From contig JAJFGK010000105.1 in the NCBI GenBank assembly GCA_021776195.1, positions 1 through 64,000 on the forward strand: DNA of 64,000 bases. Reading direction: 5' to 3'. Positions 48,667 through 58,136 of the stretch are shown one piece after another. The notes under the pieces were generated by a model. That model was not told the DNA's origin. It did not search any database and saw only the letters and a list, made by a program, of their open reading frames with translations. Origin of the DNA: Kiloniellaceae bacterium. Its GTDB lineage: Bacteria > Pseudomonadota > Alphaproteobacteria > Kiloniellales > Kiloniellaceae. Position numbers and translations under genes: made by a program. Within the stretch, counting starts at the first letter, position 1; the number at the start of each line of letters is the position of its first letter.

Positions 48667-48825
48667 GTCAGCCTTTCCGTTCCGGTGTGCTTGGCCTCGG
48701 CGTCGTTCAAACCGCGCCGATTTCATGATCCCACGGATTTAGGAAAGGCTTGGTTAACCCGCGAATCGCCGGAATGGAAGCATTTTCGTACCTGGGGGCC
48801 GCGGAGCGCCCGCGCGTGGACCGGC

Positions 48826-50493
48826 TCAGTCGGCGATCTGCGTCGCGCGGGTCCCCAGCAGAACCTCGGCCAGCCGGGCGTCGCGGCCATAGATGTCGTC
48901 TCGGAAATGGACCGATCCGTCCTTGTTCACGAAGGCGGTCAGATAGCTGATATGAACCGGCAGAGGCGCTGCCAGGGAGACGACCTGGCGCTGGCCCGAC
49001 GCGATGGCGTCGTGAATTCGCTCCGCCGTCCAGCCCTGGGTCTTGGCCAGCACCACGGCGGCCAGGCCGGGCGGATCCTCGACCCGGATGCAGCCGTGGG
49101 AGAAGCTGCGCTTGGCCTTCTTGAACAGCGACTTGGCCGGCGTGTCGTGAAGATAGACGTTGAAGCGATTGGGGAACATGAATTTGATCCGACCCAGCGC
49201 ATTGCCGTCCCCCGGTCCCTGGCGCAGCTTGTAGGCGAAGGTCTTGCGGGTGATCCGCGCCCAGTCGATCGCCAAGGGATCGAGGGTCTGCGCGCTGGCG
49301 CCCCAGTCACTGAAGAGCGTAAAGTTTTTTTCCGTCAGATAGTTGGCGTTTTCTTTCAGTTTGGGCAGGATTTCGCCGCCTGCGATGCTGGGCGGAACGT
49401 TCCAATAGGGATTGATTTCGACGTAGGTCATCTTCTCGCTGAAGACCGGTGTCTTGTGATAGGTCTTGCCGATCACCACGCGCATGTCGAGCAGGGTCTT
49501 GGGCTCGTCGACCAGCTTGAGCACGAAATCTGCGAGATTGACGAAGATATAGCGCTGGCCGAAGTCGTCGGCCATCCAGCGCCGGCGCTCCAGGTTCAAG
49601 ACCAACTGCTCGATGCGCCGCTCGACGGGAATGTTGAGCGCCGCCAGGGTCGCCTTGCCGATCACGCCATCCCGGTCCAGGCCGTGGCGCCGCTGCATCT
49701 CCTTGACCGCCTGGACGAGGCCTTCGTCGTAAAGCGTCGGATCGCCGCCGCTGCGGGTCAGGTCATCCTCGTCCTGCAGGTCGCCCCACAGTTTCAGGCG
49801 GGCGCGCAGCGCGGCGACACGCGGCTGCGTCATATCCGGTTTCAGCACCGGCCCCTCGGCAAGGGGCTCCCAGCCGCCCGCCGCCGCCAGTGCGCGGTAG
49901 TCGGCGAGGGTGGCGACCATCCGGTCGTAGCGCGGGGTCTGGGGACGGTAGCCATCGATGTAGGCGGCGAGATCGGCAGCCTCGGCCACCCCGGCGATGA
50001 CCTCGGCCTTGTCGACCTCGTCGCGAAGGGGGAAAAGCGCCGGATCGGCGATGTTGGGCGCCGTGCGTCCCTCGCCAAGGTCCGAGGCCAACTGAATTAG
50101 CCCGAGTGAGAGCCGCAGCTCGAGTTCGGCCAGAAGGTCGGCCCGTACCGCTTTGAGCAGGGGGGTGATCGCCTGGGCGCCATAGTCGTCTGGATCAAGA
50201 CCGTCGAGATTGGCCTCGCTCAGCAGGCGGGAGAGTTGACGGGCCCGGTCGCTGGCGCCCTCTTGGTTGACCCACAGGGGCTTCATCGAGCGACCGCGAT
50301 AGAAGGGCTCCAGCAAGACCAGGGATTCGGCCTGATCGTCCGTGGCGGCCGTCCCGGCGCCCTGGACCAGCTGTGCAGCCAGCTCCTCGGCGAAAGTGGC
50401 GGCCTTGGCCGGCCCGCCGACCAGGCAAATCAGCAGGAGGGTCGAGAAGAGTCGCTTCAGCACCGCATTGGTCCTCTTGTCGCTAGAGTTCAA
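48826..50493 (-). CDS. YcbB/LdtD-type L,D-transpeptidase
   Basis: 555 aa periplasmic enzyme. Signal sequence VLKRLFSTLLLICLVGGPAKA, an N-terminal scaffold region, a peptidoglycan-binding unit (LYDEGLVQAVKEMQRRHGLDRDGVIGKATLAALNI) around residue 250, and the YkuD catalytic domain with H-x-x-x...SHGCIR (catalytic Cys at about residue 468) and KAKRSF before it. It forms 3-3 (mDap-mDap) crosslinks or attaches lipoproteins. It probably shares a transcript with the DUF882 peptidase 3' of it on the same strand. Confidence 0.94.
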   Translation of the reverse strand: MNSSDKRTNAVLKRLFSTLLLICLVGGPAKAATFAEELAAQLVQGAGTAATDDQAESLVLLEPFYRGRSMKPLWVNQEGASDRARQLSRLLSEANLDGLDPDDYGAQAITPLLKAVRADLLAELELRLSLGLIQLASDLGEGRTAPNIADPALFPLRDEVDKAEVIAGVAEAADLAAYIDGYRPQTPRYDRMVATLADYRALAAAGGWEPLAEGPVLKPDMTQPRVAALRARLKLWGDLQDEDDLTRSGGDPTLYDEGLVQAVKEMQRRHGLDRDGVIGKATLAALNIPVERRIEQLVLNLERRRWMADDFGQRYIFVNLADFVLKLVDEPKTLLDMRVVIGKTYHKTPVFSEKMTYVEINPYWNVPPSIAGGEILPKLKENANYLTEKNFTLFSDWGASAQTLDPLAIDWARITRKTFAYKLRQGPGDGNALGRIKFMFPNRFNVYLHDTPAKSLFKKAKRSFSHGCIRVEDPPGLAAVVLAKTQGWTAERIHDAIASGQRQVVSLAAPLPVHISYLTAFVNKDGSVHFRDDIYGRDARLAEVLLGTRATQIAD

Positions 50494-50607
50494 CCCGTCA
50501 CATATGGATCGGTGAGAAATCTAGCGTGTTTTGCGGGCGTTGATAAGTCCGTCGTGCCAGCCGCCATCCTTGTCGCCGTCCTTGTCGCGTCGTGATGGGA
50601 CGGCGAC

Positions 50608-51078
50608 CTATGACGCTTCCGCGGCCCTGGCACTGGAGGCGAGGAAGGTCGAAAGAGCGCCGTACTGGTAGAGCACCGCGGCGATGTGATTGCCGAAGGC
50701 CTCGATATCCGCCTCGGTCTCGACCCAGCGGGCACAGTCGCGCAGCCAATGTCCGATACCGGGACCAACCGGATTGCTTGTCGCCCGGGCCGTGGATTCG
50801 ATGGCCTCTTCCACGACCAGCCGGATGCGCTCCGAGGCGGGTTCATCGTGGCGCGCCAGGACTTGCTGCATTGCCTCATGGACCCGCTGGAGGACCCGGG
50901 GCGAGGCCTCGGTCCGCAACAGCTGGGTCGCGGCGGCGGTTGCGAAGAGCCCGATGAGTTCGGGCCGCGGCTCGCCGGACTCGCTGTGGAATCCCTTCGA
51001 GAGATAAAAGTCGGGCGTCAGCTTCGGCAAGATTGCTTGAGCGGGCATCGGCTTGGTTTCGATCTGCGTGGTGGTCAT
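50608..51078 (-). CDS. Conserved hypothetical protein
   Basis: 156 aa, mostly helical, no signal peptide or transmembrane segment. Text of note: LTPDFYLSKGFHSESGEPRPELIGLFATAAATQLLRTEASP, then a helix-rich core with RLVVEEAIESTARA and ENHIAAVLYQYGAL-like ending (FGNHIAAVLYQYGALSTFL). AGGGGAA stands before the ATG. It diverges from the histidine kinase gene with a CRP-type palindrome between them. I do not recognise the family. Confidence 0.6.
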   Translation of the reverse strand: MTTTQIETKPMPAQAILPKLTPDFYLSKGFHSESGEPRPELIGLFATAAATQLLRTEASPRVLQRVHEAMQQVLARHDEPASERIRLVVEEAIESTARATSNPVGPGIGHWLRDCARWVETEADIEAFGNHIAAVLYQYGALSTFLASSARAAEAS

Positions 51079-51202
51079 GATGCGTTCCCCTGTTTCACCC
51101 GGCTCTGGTGTTGCCGGATCTGGTCTTGCAGGACCTGGGAGGCACCGGCCTCCATCCTCAAAACCATCCTAGCCTTTCATCTGGGCGGGGTCGTGCGAGG
51201 TG

Positions 51203-51222
51203 ACTGTGAGGGCTCTCACAGT
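51203..51222. promoter_or_regulatory. Perfect CRP/Vfr-type palindrome
   Basis: ACTGTGAG-GGCT-CTCACAGT, an 8-bp inverted repeat that contains exactly TGTGA-N6-TCACA (51205-51220), the canonical target of CRP-like cAMP receptors. It lies about 125 bp from the hypothetical gene start and 165 bp from the kinase start in the 307-bp divergent gap. The remainder of the gap shows no other structure. Confidence 0.65.
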
Positions 51223-51385
51223 TCGGCGGTGGCCGTCGGCGGGCAGGACCGGTGCCTGTGGAAAAGTCACCGGGCGGACTGGCGGCACAAGAGCCCTTCC
51301 CGCGCCTCCCCAGAGGCAGTGAAGCCTGCTATGCTGGTCCCGTTACAATGGTCGATTTCGTTTCGCGGCGACCGGAGAAGAAACG

Positions 51386-54301
51386 ATGCGCAACAGCGAG
51401 GACGCTCTCGCCCTTCTGGCGGGCAAGGGCGTATCGGGAGTCGAGTTTTTCGAAGTTGCCGCCCTTGCCTTGGCGGTCGGCATCGGCTGTCGCTGGGCGG
51501 GGGTGGTCAGGCGCAGCGACGACGGCACGGACGCGGTCCTGATGGCCCTGGCGGCTGACCAGAAACTGGTCGACGTCTTCACCTATCCGCTCGACGGCAC
51601 GCCCTGCTACGAAATCTACCGGCAGGCTTCCAAGACCCGCCCGAGGTGTTTCTTCGCGGACAACCTGCCGAGCCGGTTCCCCGATGACCGGATGCTCGAT
51701 GACCTCGGCGCCAGTTCCTACCTGGGAGAGATGTTCTTCGATGCCGAGGGTTTGCCGGCCGGCCATGTCTTCGTCATGGACGACGAGGCCATGGCCGACG
51801 ATGCGACGGACCAGGCCTTTTTTCAGCTGGTGACCCAGCGTGTCGGCTCGGAATTCAACCGCTGGCAAGCCGAGCAGGCGCTGCGGGAGCACCGCACCCG
51901 TCTGGAACATGCCGCCCGCTTGGCCAACCTGGGCTATTGGGTCTGGGACGAGATAGAGGACCGCCCTGTCTATTGTTCGGACGAGGCCGGGCGCATCTTC
52001 GGATTTCCCGACGGCGCGACCTACACGGCCCATCTGCAAAACCTCTCGACCTTCATCGAGGCCGTCCTGCCGGACGACCAGGAGCGCTATTTCACGGTCA
52101 CCGAAGAGGCGAAGGCGCGCAACGAAGGCTATGAGATCGAGTACAGGATGCGGGCCCAGGATGGCTCGATCCGCTGCCTGCTCGAGGTCGCCGAGGCCGT
52201 GCTCGACAAGGAGGGCCGGATCGTCCAGTCCAATGGCGTGGTGCAGGACGTCACCGACCAACGCCGCGCCCAGGACGCCCTACAGGAAATGGAAGAACGC
52301 TTCCGGGCCTTCACCGAACACAGTCCGGCGGTTATCTGCATGAAGGACAGCGAGGGCCGCTACATCTTTGTCAACCGACAGTGGGAGCGGATGAACCAGG
52401 TGCCGTCCAGCTGGTTCCTCGACAAGACCACCTATGAGGTCTTTCCGCAGGACATGGCGGATCGTTTTGTCGCCCATGACCGTTTGGTGATGGAGTCGGG
52501 CGAAGCCGTGGCGATGGAGCAGTGGACCCCCAGCGCCAACGGGGACCGCTTGCACATGGAGTACAAGTTCCCGATCTTCGATAAGGACGGCAAGATGCTT
52601 GGCGTCGGACTGATCGGCACCGACATTACCGAACAGAAAGAGGCCGAGAAGGCCAGGCGGCGCAGCGAGCAACGGCTCATCGACGCGATCGAGAGCATCT
52701 CGGAGGGCTTTTCGCTCTATGACGCGCAGGACAGGCTGGTCATCTGCAACAGCCGCTTTCGCGAGTTTTATCCCAGTGTCGCCGACGAGGCCCGGCCCGG
52801 GATTACCTTCGAGGACCTGGTGCGGCGCGTGGCGGCAAATGGCTCGCTTGCCGATCCGTTGGTCGACCTCGAGGCCTGGGTCGCCGAGCGCCTGGCGCGG
52901 CACCGCGACCCGCGGGGCAGCTTTCTGCAAGAACAGAGCGACGGCCGCTGGATCCAGATCAACGAACACAAGACCCAGGAAGGCGGCCGGGTGGCGATCT
53001 TCACCGACATCACCGACCTGAAGCGCCGGGAACAGGAACTGGACCGTCTGATCGCCGAGAAGGACGGGCTGCTGGCCGAGCTGAACGCGGTGCTGGACAA
53101 CATTCAGTATGGCATCGTCTTTATGGACGAGGCTCTGAACATTCGCATGCACAATCGGGCCTACCGCGATATCTGGGGCATCCCCGAAAGCTTCTTTCGG
53201 GACAATCCCAACTTCCGCGACGACATGGCTCTGACCAAGGACAGCGAACTCTGTGCCGAGGGCGAGGCGGAGTGGGCCGCTTTCGTCGACCGGCGCATTG
53301 CCGAGATCAAGGCCGGCGACAACTCCAAGCCCGACCTGACGCTCCGCGATGGCCGAAGCCTCACGGTACAGTGCGTCTCGCTGCCCAAGGGCGGTCGCAT
53401 GCTAACCTACTTCGACATCACCGAGCTCAAGCAGCGCGAGGCGGCGATGCGCATGGCCATGGAGCAGGCCGAGGAGGCGACCCGTGCCAAGAGCCGCTTC
53501 CTGGCCAATATGAGCCACGAGCTGCGGACGCCGATGAACGCCATCATCGGTTTCTCGCGCTTGGTTTTGCGCAAGACCAGGGGCGAGATTTCAGAGCGCC
53601 AGAGCGGGAACCTGGAGAAGATTTTGACCAGCGCCGAACACCTCTTGGCGCTGATTGACGAACTGCTCGACCTGGCCAAGATCGAAGCCGGCAAGATGGA
53701 GCTGCACATCGAGCGCTTCGACGTCGGCGCGCTGATCGACGAACTGGTCGCCACGGCGCGGCCGCTGGCCCAGCAGAACGGCAACCGGCTGGCCGCCGAC
53801 GGGGCGCTTCATGGCACGGCAATGGTCGCCGATCCGGTGCGCTTGCGCCAGATCGTGCTCAACCTCCTGAGCAATGCCTGCAAGTTCACCAAGGCCGGCG
53901 AGGTTGGCCTGTCGGCCGCCCTGGAGCCGGCTGGCGACGACAGGGGTGGCCGTGACTGGATTTCCTTTACGGTGACCGACAGCGGTATCGGCATCGAGGC
54001 GGCGCAACTCGCGACGCTTTTCGAGGAGTTCACCCAGGCCGATGGCGCCACCACCCAGCGCTACGGCGGCACCGGGCTTGGCCTCGCCATCTCGCGGCGG
54101 CTGAGCGAGATGATGGGCGGCACCATCCGGGTCGAGAGCACGCGTGGTGTCGGTTCGCGCTTCACCCTGCTCTTGCCGCTCGTCGTCACCCCGGCGGACG
54201 TGGTCCAAGCGGGGGCGGGCCAAGCGGGGGCGGGCCAAGCGGGGGTGGCGCAGGCGGAATCAAAGGCGGAGGTCAACCTCGGCTTGGCGGCCAAGGCCTG
54301 A
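51386..54301 (+). CDS. Multi-PAS soluble sensor histidine kinase
   Basis: 971 aa without a transmembrane segment. Domains in order: GAF-like sensor (~1-165), PAS (~175-295), PAS (~300-425, [20 protein letters not shown]), PAS-7-like (~430-560, [24 protein letters not shown]), PAS (~575-700, [27 protein letters not shown]), HisKA with phospho-His in SHELRTP (residue 711) and HATPase (N-box [25 protein letters not shown]). The C-terminus is a GAGQ repeat tail, with no receiver domain. No response regulator is adjacent. Cytoplasmic sensing of redox or ligand via PAS is inferred. Confidence 0.93.
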   Translation: MRNSEDALALLAGKGVSGVEFFEVAALALAVGIGCRWAGVVRRSDDGTDAVLMALAADQKLVDVFTYPLDGTPCYEIYRQASKTRPRCFFADNLPSRFPDDRMLDDLGASSYLGEMFFDAEGLPAGHVFVMDDEAMADDATDQAFFQLVTQRVGSEFNRWQAEQALREHRTRLEHAARLANLGYWVWDEIEDRPVYCSDEAGRIFGFPDGATYTAHLQNLSTFIEAVLPDDQERYFTVTEEAKARNEGYEIEYRMRAQDGSIRCLLEVAEAVLDKEGRIVQSNGVVQDVTDQRRAQDALQEMEERFRAFTEHSPAVICMKDSEGRYIFVNRQWERMNQVPSSWFLDKTTYEVFPQDMADRFVAHDRLVMESGEAVAMEQWTPSANGDRLHMEYKFPIFDKDGKMLGVGLIGTDITEQKEAEKARRRSEQRLIDAIESISEGFSLYDAQDRLVICNSRFREFYPSVADEARPGITFEDLVRRVAANGSLADPLVDLEAWVAERLARHRDPRGSFLQEQSDGRWIQINEHKTQEGGRVAIFTDITDLKRREQELDRLIAEKDGLLAELNAVLDNIQYGIVFMDEALNIRMHNRAYRDIWGIPESFFRDNPNFRDDMALTKDSELCAEGEAEWAAFVDRRIAEIKAGDNSKPDLTLRDGRSLTVQCVSLPKGGRMLTYFDITELKQREAAMRMAMEQAEEATRAKSRFLANMSHELRTPMNAIIGFSRLVLRKTRGEISERQSGNLEKILTSAEHLLALIDELLDLAKIEAGKMELHIERFDVGALIDELVATARPLAQQNGNRLAADGALHGTAMVADPVRLRQIVLNLLSNACKFTKAGEVGLSAALEPAGDDRGGRDWISFTVTDSGIGIEAAQLATLFEEFTQADGATTQRYGGTGLGLAISRRLSEMMGGTIRVESTRGVGSRFTLLLPLVVTPADVVQAGAGQAGAGQAGVAQAESKAEVNLGLAAKA

Positions 54302-54401
54302 AGGCCGCGACGGGGGCGAACCACGTCCCGCCGGCGGATGACCGCGCTTGACCGCCCGAGCCGGCCGGCTACCATGGCGTCTTCCGCGACAGGAGACAGG
54401 C

Positions 54402-55283
54402 ATGAGCAAGACGGTGGCGGGTGAGGCTGCGTCGGGCAAGACTACGGCGGGCAAGGCGCTGAGCGAAAGCGCCATCGCCCAGTACCACGACCAGGGTTTT
54501 TACTCGCCTGTCGATGTCCTCGGCACCGAGGAGGCCGCCGCCTGTCGGGCACGGCTCGAGGCCTTCGAGGCGACCCAGGGCGGCCGATTGGAGCAGACCC
54601 AGCGCAACAAGGCGCACCTGCTGTTCAAGTGGGTCGACGATCTGGTCCGCGACCCCCGGGTGCTCGATCCAATCGCCGATCTGATCGGCCCCGATATTCT
54701 GTGCTGGAACACGCTCTTCTGGATCAAGGAGCCGAACAGCCGGGCCTTCGTTTCCTGGCATCAGGACAGCCACTACTGGGGCCTGGCCGGCGGCGAGGTC
54801 GTCTCCGCCTGGATCGCCCTGTCGCCGGCCAGCGAGGCGGCCGGCTGCATGCGGGTGCTGCCAGGCAGCCATGCGGCCGAGGCCCTGGCCCATGAAGACC
54901 GCTATCATGACGACAACATGCTGACCCGGGGCCAGGAGGTGGCCGAGACGATCGACGAAAGCCGGACGGTCGCCATGCCCCTCGAGCCCGGTCAGATGTC
55001 GCTCCATTCGACCCGCACGGCCCATGCCTCGGGCGCCAACCGGTCGGCCGACCGGCGCATCGGCCTCTCCCTGCACTTCATGCCGCCGCAGACCCGGCAG
55101 ATCGTGAGCGATTGGGATTCGGCGGCCCTGGTGCGCGGTCAGGACCGCTATGGCCATTTCGAGCACACGCCGCGCCTGGCCGGCGATTTCGACGCGACCG
55201 CCCTGGCCTTCCACGTCCGCGCCAGCCAGGCCGTGCGCGACATTCTCTACCACGGCGCCGAACTGCGGACCGGGCGGCTCTAA
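54402..55283 (+). CDS. Phytanoyl-CoA dioxygenase (PhyH) family protein
   Basis: 293 aa Fe(II)/2-oxoglutarate oxygenase. Metal H-x-D in SWHQDSHYWGL, third His in TAHASGANRSADRRIGLSLHF with the 2-oxoglutarate Arg; the GCMRVLPGSH strand is standard. Members hydroxylate phytanoyl-CoA, ectoine or other metabolites. The N-terminal 20 residues (TVAGEAASGKTTAGKALS) are low complexity. AGGAGA precedes the ATG. It stands alone between the kinase and a convergent SYLF gene; the substrate cannot be read. Confidence 0.92.
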   Translation: MSKTVAGEAASGKTTAGKALSESAIAQYHDQGFYSPVDVLGTEEAAACRARLEAFEATQGGRLEQTQRNKAHLLFKWVDDLVRDPRVLDPIADLIGPDILCWNTLFWIKEPNSRAFVSWHQDSHYWGLAGGEVVSAWIALSPASEAAGCMRVLPGSHAAEALAHEDRYHDDNMLTRGQEVAETIDESRTVAMPLEPGQMSLHSTRTAHASGANRSADRRIGLSLHFMPPQTRQIVSDWDSAALVRGQDRYGHFEHTPRLAGDFDATALAFHVRASQAVRDILYHGAELRTGRL

Positions 55284-55302
55284 CTGATTTCCCCGGGTAT
55301 GG

Positions 55303-56223
55303 CTACTGCTGGCCGGTCAGTCTGGCCTGCAGTGCGCCCGAGCCCTGGCCGGTGACCGTGATGCCGGCATCCTTCTCGTACTGGCGAATTGCCTCGCGGG
55401 TCTTCGGGCCGGCGACGCCGTCGGCGGGGCCGGGGTCGTAGCCGCGCTTGGTCAGTTCGCGCTGGATGACGGCCATGTCGAAGGGAGCCGGAGGTTGGGT
55501 CGGGGCCGTTGTCGAGCCGCCGCCGGTCGAGACCGCGCGGGCCTGCCCGATCGCGGCCCGCAGCGGATCGGCGTGACTGTTGCTGGCTATCTGCCGGACC
55601 AGAATATCTTTGGGGGTCAGGGGCTGCCCATAGTAGGCCTCGTTGTATTCTTCCTGGGTGCCGACCGCCGCGCCCTCGACCGAGATGCCACCGTAGAGCC
55701 CTTGATTCTTGGAAAAGGCGATGACATCGGCGGTCTGCGCCTTGGCGCCGGCGCCCACCGGGCCGGCGGCGACCGAGATATCGGCGCCCAGCTTGAACTC
55801 CAGCGACAAGAAGGCATCGCGGCCGCGATCGGTCATGACCATCAGGATGATCTGCGAGGCCTCGCCGCCGATCTGCAGACCGACGGACAACGAGCTCATG
55901 AAATAGAAGGCGGGATAACTCCAGTTGCCGGTCGCCTCGTCGCGCCACATGAGAACCCCGCCGCCGCCCGAGCCGCCGATGATGAAGCCGCCGCGCAGCA
56001 TGGTCGGCACCACCAGGACCGCCTTGGCCTTGGGCAGGTTGTCGCGGAACCAGGTCAGGTCCGGATCCGTCTTGAACTCGTCGATCGTGGCTTTCGCCTT
56101 CTCCACGTTCTGCTCGGCTTCGGCCCGGTTGCCGGCCTGGGCCGGCCCGAAGGCCGCGGCGAGAAGAATCAACAGCGCCACGGTCAGGGGCGCCGTGGTC
56201 GTGCGGTGAAGCAGTCTGGACAT
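55303..56223 (-). CDS. SYLF/Ysc84-domain protein with C-terminal peptidoglycan-binding domain
   Basis: 306 aa. Signal peptide APLTVALLILLAAAFGPAQAG, then the SYLF (Ysc84-actin-binding-like) lipid-binding domain: AVLVVPTMLRGGFIIGGSGGGGVLMWRD, NWSYPAFYFMSSLSVGLQIGGEASQIILMVM, KLGADISVAAGPVGAGAKAQTADVIAFSKNQGLYGGISVEGA. A Pro/Thr linker leads to PG_binding_1 (MAVIQRELTKRGYDPGPADGVAGPKTREAIRQYEKDAGI). It likely bridges a membrane lipid to the wall. It converges with the PhyH gene 19 bp away. Confidence 0.9.
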   Translation of the reverse strand: MSRLLHRTTTAPLTVALLILLAAAFGPAQAGNRAEAEQNVEKAKATIDEFKTDPDLTWFRDNLPKAKAVLVVPTMLRGGFIIGGSGGGGVLMWRDEATGNWSYPAFYFMSSLSVGLQIGGEASQIILMVMTDRGRDAFLSLEFKLGADISVAAGPVGAGAKAQTADVIAFSKNQGLYGGISVEGAAVGTQEEYNEAYYGQPLTPKDILVRQIASNSHADPLRAAIGQARAVSTGGGSTTAPTQPPAPFDMAVIQRELTKRGYDPGPADGVAGPKTREAIRQYEKDAGITVTGQGSGALQARLTGQQ

Positions 56224-56563
56224 CCGTTGCCTCCAGTTGGTCGGTCCTGCCGAATAGCTCGATCCGATAGTCTGAATCTTTCACCTGGCCAGCGCAAGCG
56301 GGCCCAGTGACGCCGGTCACAGCGATCCGTTTCCTTGCGCCGCCGGCGCCAAGGCCTAAATAACAACTAAAATACCGGGCAAATTGTTATTTGTCGATTG
56401 TTCCTCTATATTTTCTATAATCCAAGTATTCATAATTTTGAAAGATATAATTCTGTTACTATGTAAGTCGACTGGAATAGTGGCTGATATATTCAGCGCC
56501 ATGGTGGCGAAGTGAAGGATAGGTCCACCGATTTGTCGGTTCGACAGTTTGGGAGTCTGAGAG
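56224..56563. other. Non-coding gap containing an AT-rich island and inverted repeat
   Basis: From about 56355 to 56510 the sequence becomes AT-rich, unlike anything else in the window. AAATAACAA (56358-56366) and TTGTTATTT (56384-56392) form a perfect 9-bp inverted repeat. No gene; likely the promoter and operator region of the ABC genes that follow, possibly acquired with them. Confidence 0.55.
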
Positions 56564-57136
56564 ATGGAACGTGCTGCCCTCGCCTTTGGTCCGGCCTCGG
56601 AGAACCTGCTGGCCCACCCTTTGCGCAGCGGTTTGGCCGCCTTGGCCGTCGCCATCGGGCTGGCCACCCTGATCACCCTCTGGGCGGTCGCGTTGGGGCT
56701 GGGCTTGGGGCTTGATTTCTCCGCCCTCGGCCAGCCCGTTGCCGCGGGATCCGTGGTTTGGCTGCTCGGCGCCGTGGCCACGATCTGTCTACTGCTGTCG
56801 GGGATCAGTGTCGCCAACACGCTGCTCCTTTCGGTTCAGCAGCGCTGCAACGAAATCGGCCTGCGCCTGGCCATGGGCGCCGGCCGGGGCGACATCCTGG
56901 CGCAGTTCCTCGCCGAATCCGGCCTGCTTTGCAGCCTCGGCGCGTTGCTCGGCATCCCCCTGGGCCTGGCCGCGATCGGTGTGGTCGGCAGGATCTTGAG
57001 CTGGCATATCGAGGTCAGCCACCTTTCGCTGCTGATTGCGGCGGGCTTCGCTGCCCTCCTCGCCGTCCTCTTCGGCATCTGGCCGGCGCTGCAGGCGGCA
57101 CGGCTCGACCCGGTGCGGGCGCTCAGAGGCGACTGA
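56564..57136 (+). CDS. Pared-down MacB/FtsX-type ABC permease
   Basis: 190 aa. It contains TM1 (HPLRSGLAALAVAIGLATLITLWAVALGLGLGL), then at once TM2 and the coupling region (SGISVANTLLLSVQQRCNEIGLRLAMGAGRGDILAQFLAESGLLCSLGALLGIPLG) and final TMs ending FGIWPALQAARLDPVRALRGD. In MacB-like permeases about 200 residues of periplasmic domain separate TM1 and TM2; here only around ten do. Either a natural minimal form or an internal deletion that preserved the frame. The ATPase partner follows. Confidence 0.78.
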   Translation: MERAALAFGPASENLLAHPLRSGLAALAVAIGLATLITLWAVALGLGLGLDFSALGQPVAAGSVVWLLGAVATICLLLSGISVANTLLLSVQQRCNEIGLRLAMGAGRGDILAQFLAESGLLCSLGALLGIPLGLAAIGVVGRILSWHIEVSHLSLLIAAGFAALLAVLFGIWPALQAARLDPVRALRGD

Positions 57137-57140
57137 ACCC

Positions 57141-58136
57141 TTGCCCGGGCAGCTCATCGATCTCGACGGCGTGACCAAGGTCTTCCCTCTCGAGGGCGGA
57201 CCGCGGGACGGCTTTCGCGACCGGACGATCCTCAACAGGGTGTCGCTGCTGTCCTGCCGCGACCATTTCCTGGGTATCGTCGGGCCCTCGGGATCGGGGA
57301 AGTCCACGCTGCTCAACATTCTTGGCTGCCTGGAGCGCCCGACCAGCGGCCACTACCGGTTCGATGGGATCGAGGTCACGGCGCTCGACGAGCGGCGCCG
57401 CAGCGCTCTGCGCCGCGAGAAGATCGGCTTCATCTTCCAGAACCACCAACTGTTGCCGCGCCTGACGTTGCTGGAGAACGTGGCGCTGCCCCTGGCTTAC
57501 CGTCGGGTCCCACGCGCGGCGCGCGAGGCCCGGGCCCGCGAGGCGCTGGCCCGCGTCGATCTGGCCGATCGCGCGGAGGCGCGGCCCCGCCTGCTGTCCG
57601 GCGGCGAACAGCAGCGCGGGGCCATCGCCCGGGCCCTCGTTCATCGCCCCCAACTGCTGCTGGCCGACGAGCCGACCGGTGCATTGGACGAGATCGGCAG
57701 CCGGGCCATGCTGGAGTTGCTGCGCGAGCTGGCCGGCCCCGATCACGGCGTGATCATGGTGACCCATGACGCCGCCCTGGCGCGGCGCTATGTCGACCGT
57801 ATGCTGACGCTCAGCAACGGGACCCTGGCCAACGACCTGACCCTGGCCCGCGGCGACCGGGTGCTGCCCCACGGCAGCGCGCCGCCGCGCGCCCGCATCC
57901 TGCCGCGGCCCCTGCGCGCGCCCCTGGTGTCAGGCGGTCTCCCGCAGGATTTCGCTCAGGGCCTCGGCGAAGAGGCGGCGCTCGTCGGGCCGGCCGATCG
58001 AGACCCGAATGCAACGGTCCTGGGGCGCCACCCCCGGCATCCGAATGAAAATGCGCCGGTCTTCCATCCGCTTGAGGATCTCCCGCGCCCGGGCACCGCT
58101 GTCGGCCCCGGCCCCGGCTGGCTCCTGCCCGACTGA
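57141..58136 (+). CDS. ABC transporter ATPase (LolD/MacB-type) with read-through C-terminus
   Basis: 331 aa from a TTG start four bases after the permease stop. ATPase motifs are complete: GPSGSGKST, Q-loop FQNHQLLPRLTL, LSGGEQQRGAIARAL, LLLADEPTGALD, VMVTHD. The domain ends near 57850, but no stop occurs until 58136; the last 70 residues (LPQDFAQGLGEEAALVG... WLLPD) read the antisense of the aminotransferase gene. The true product could be this long form, or the stop could have been lost recently. Function is in lipoprotein or macrolide-type export with the minimal permease. Confidence 0.82.
   Translation: MPGQLIDLDGVTKVFPLEGGPRDGFRDRTILNRVSLLSCRDHFLGIVGPSGSGKSTLLNILGCLERPTSGHYRFDGIEVTALDERRRSALRREKIGFIFQNHQLLPRLTLLENVALPLAYRRVPRAAREARAREALARVDLADRAEARPRLLSGGEQQRGAIARALVHRPQLLLADEPTGALDEIGSRAMLELLRELAGPDHGVIMVTHDAALARRYVDRMLTLSNGTLANDLTLARGDRVLPHGSAPPRARILPRPLRAPLVSGGLPQDFAQGLGEEAALVGPADRDPNATVLGRHPRHPNENAPVFHPLEDLPRPGTAVGPGPGWLLPD

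Noticed and set aside
56356..56820. 154-codon minus-strand frame in the AT-rich gap
   Set aside because: It reads largely antisense to the permease and its N-terminal part is a chance frame in AT-rich DNA.
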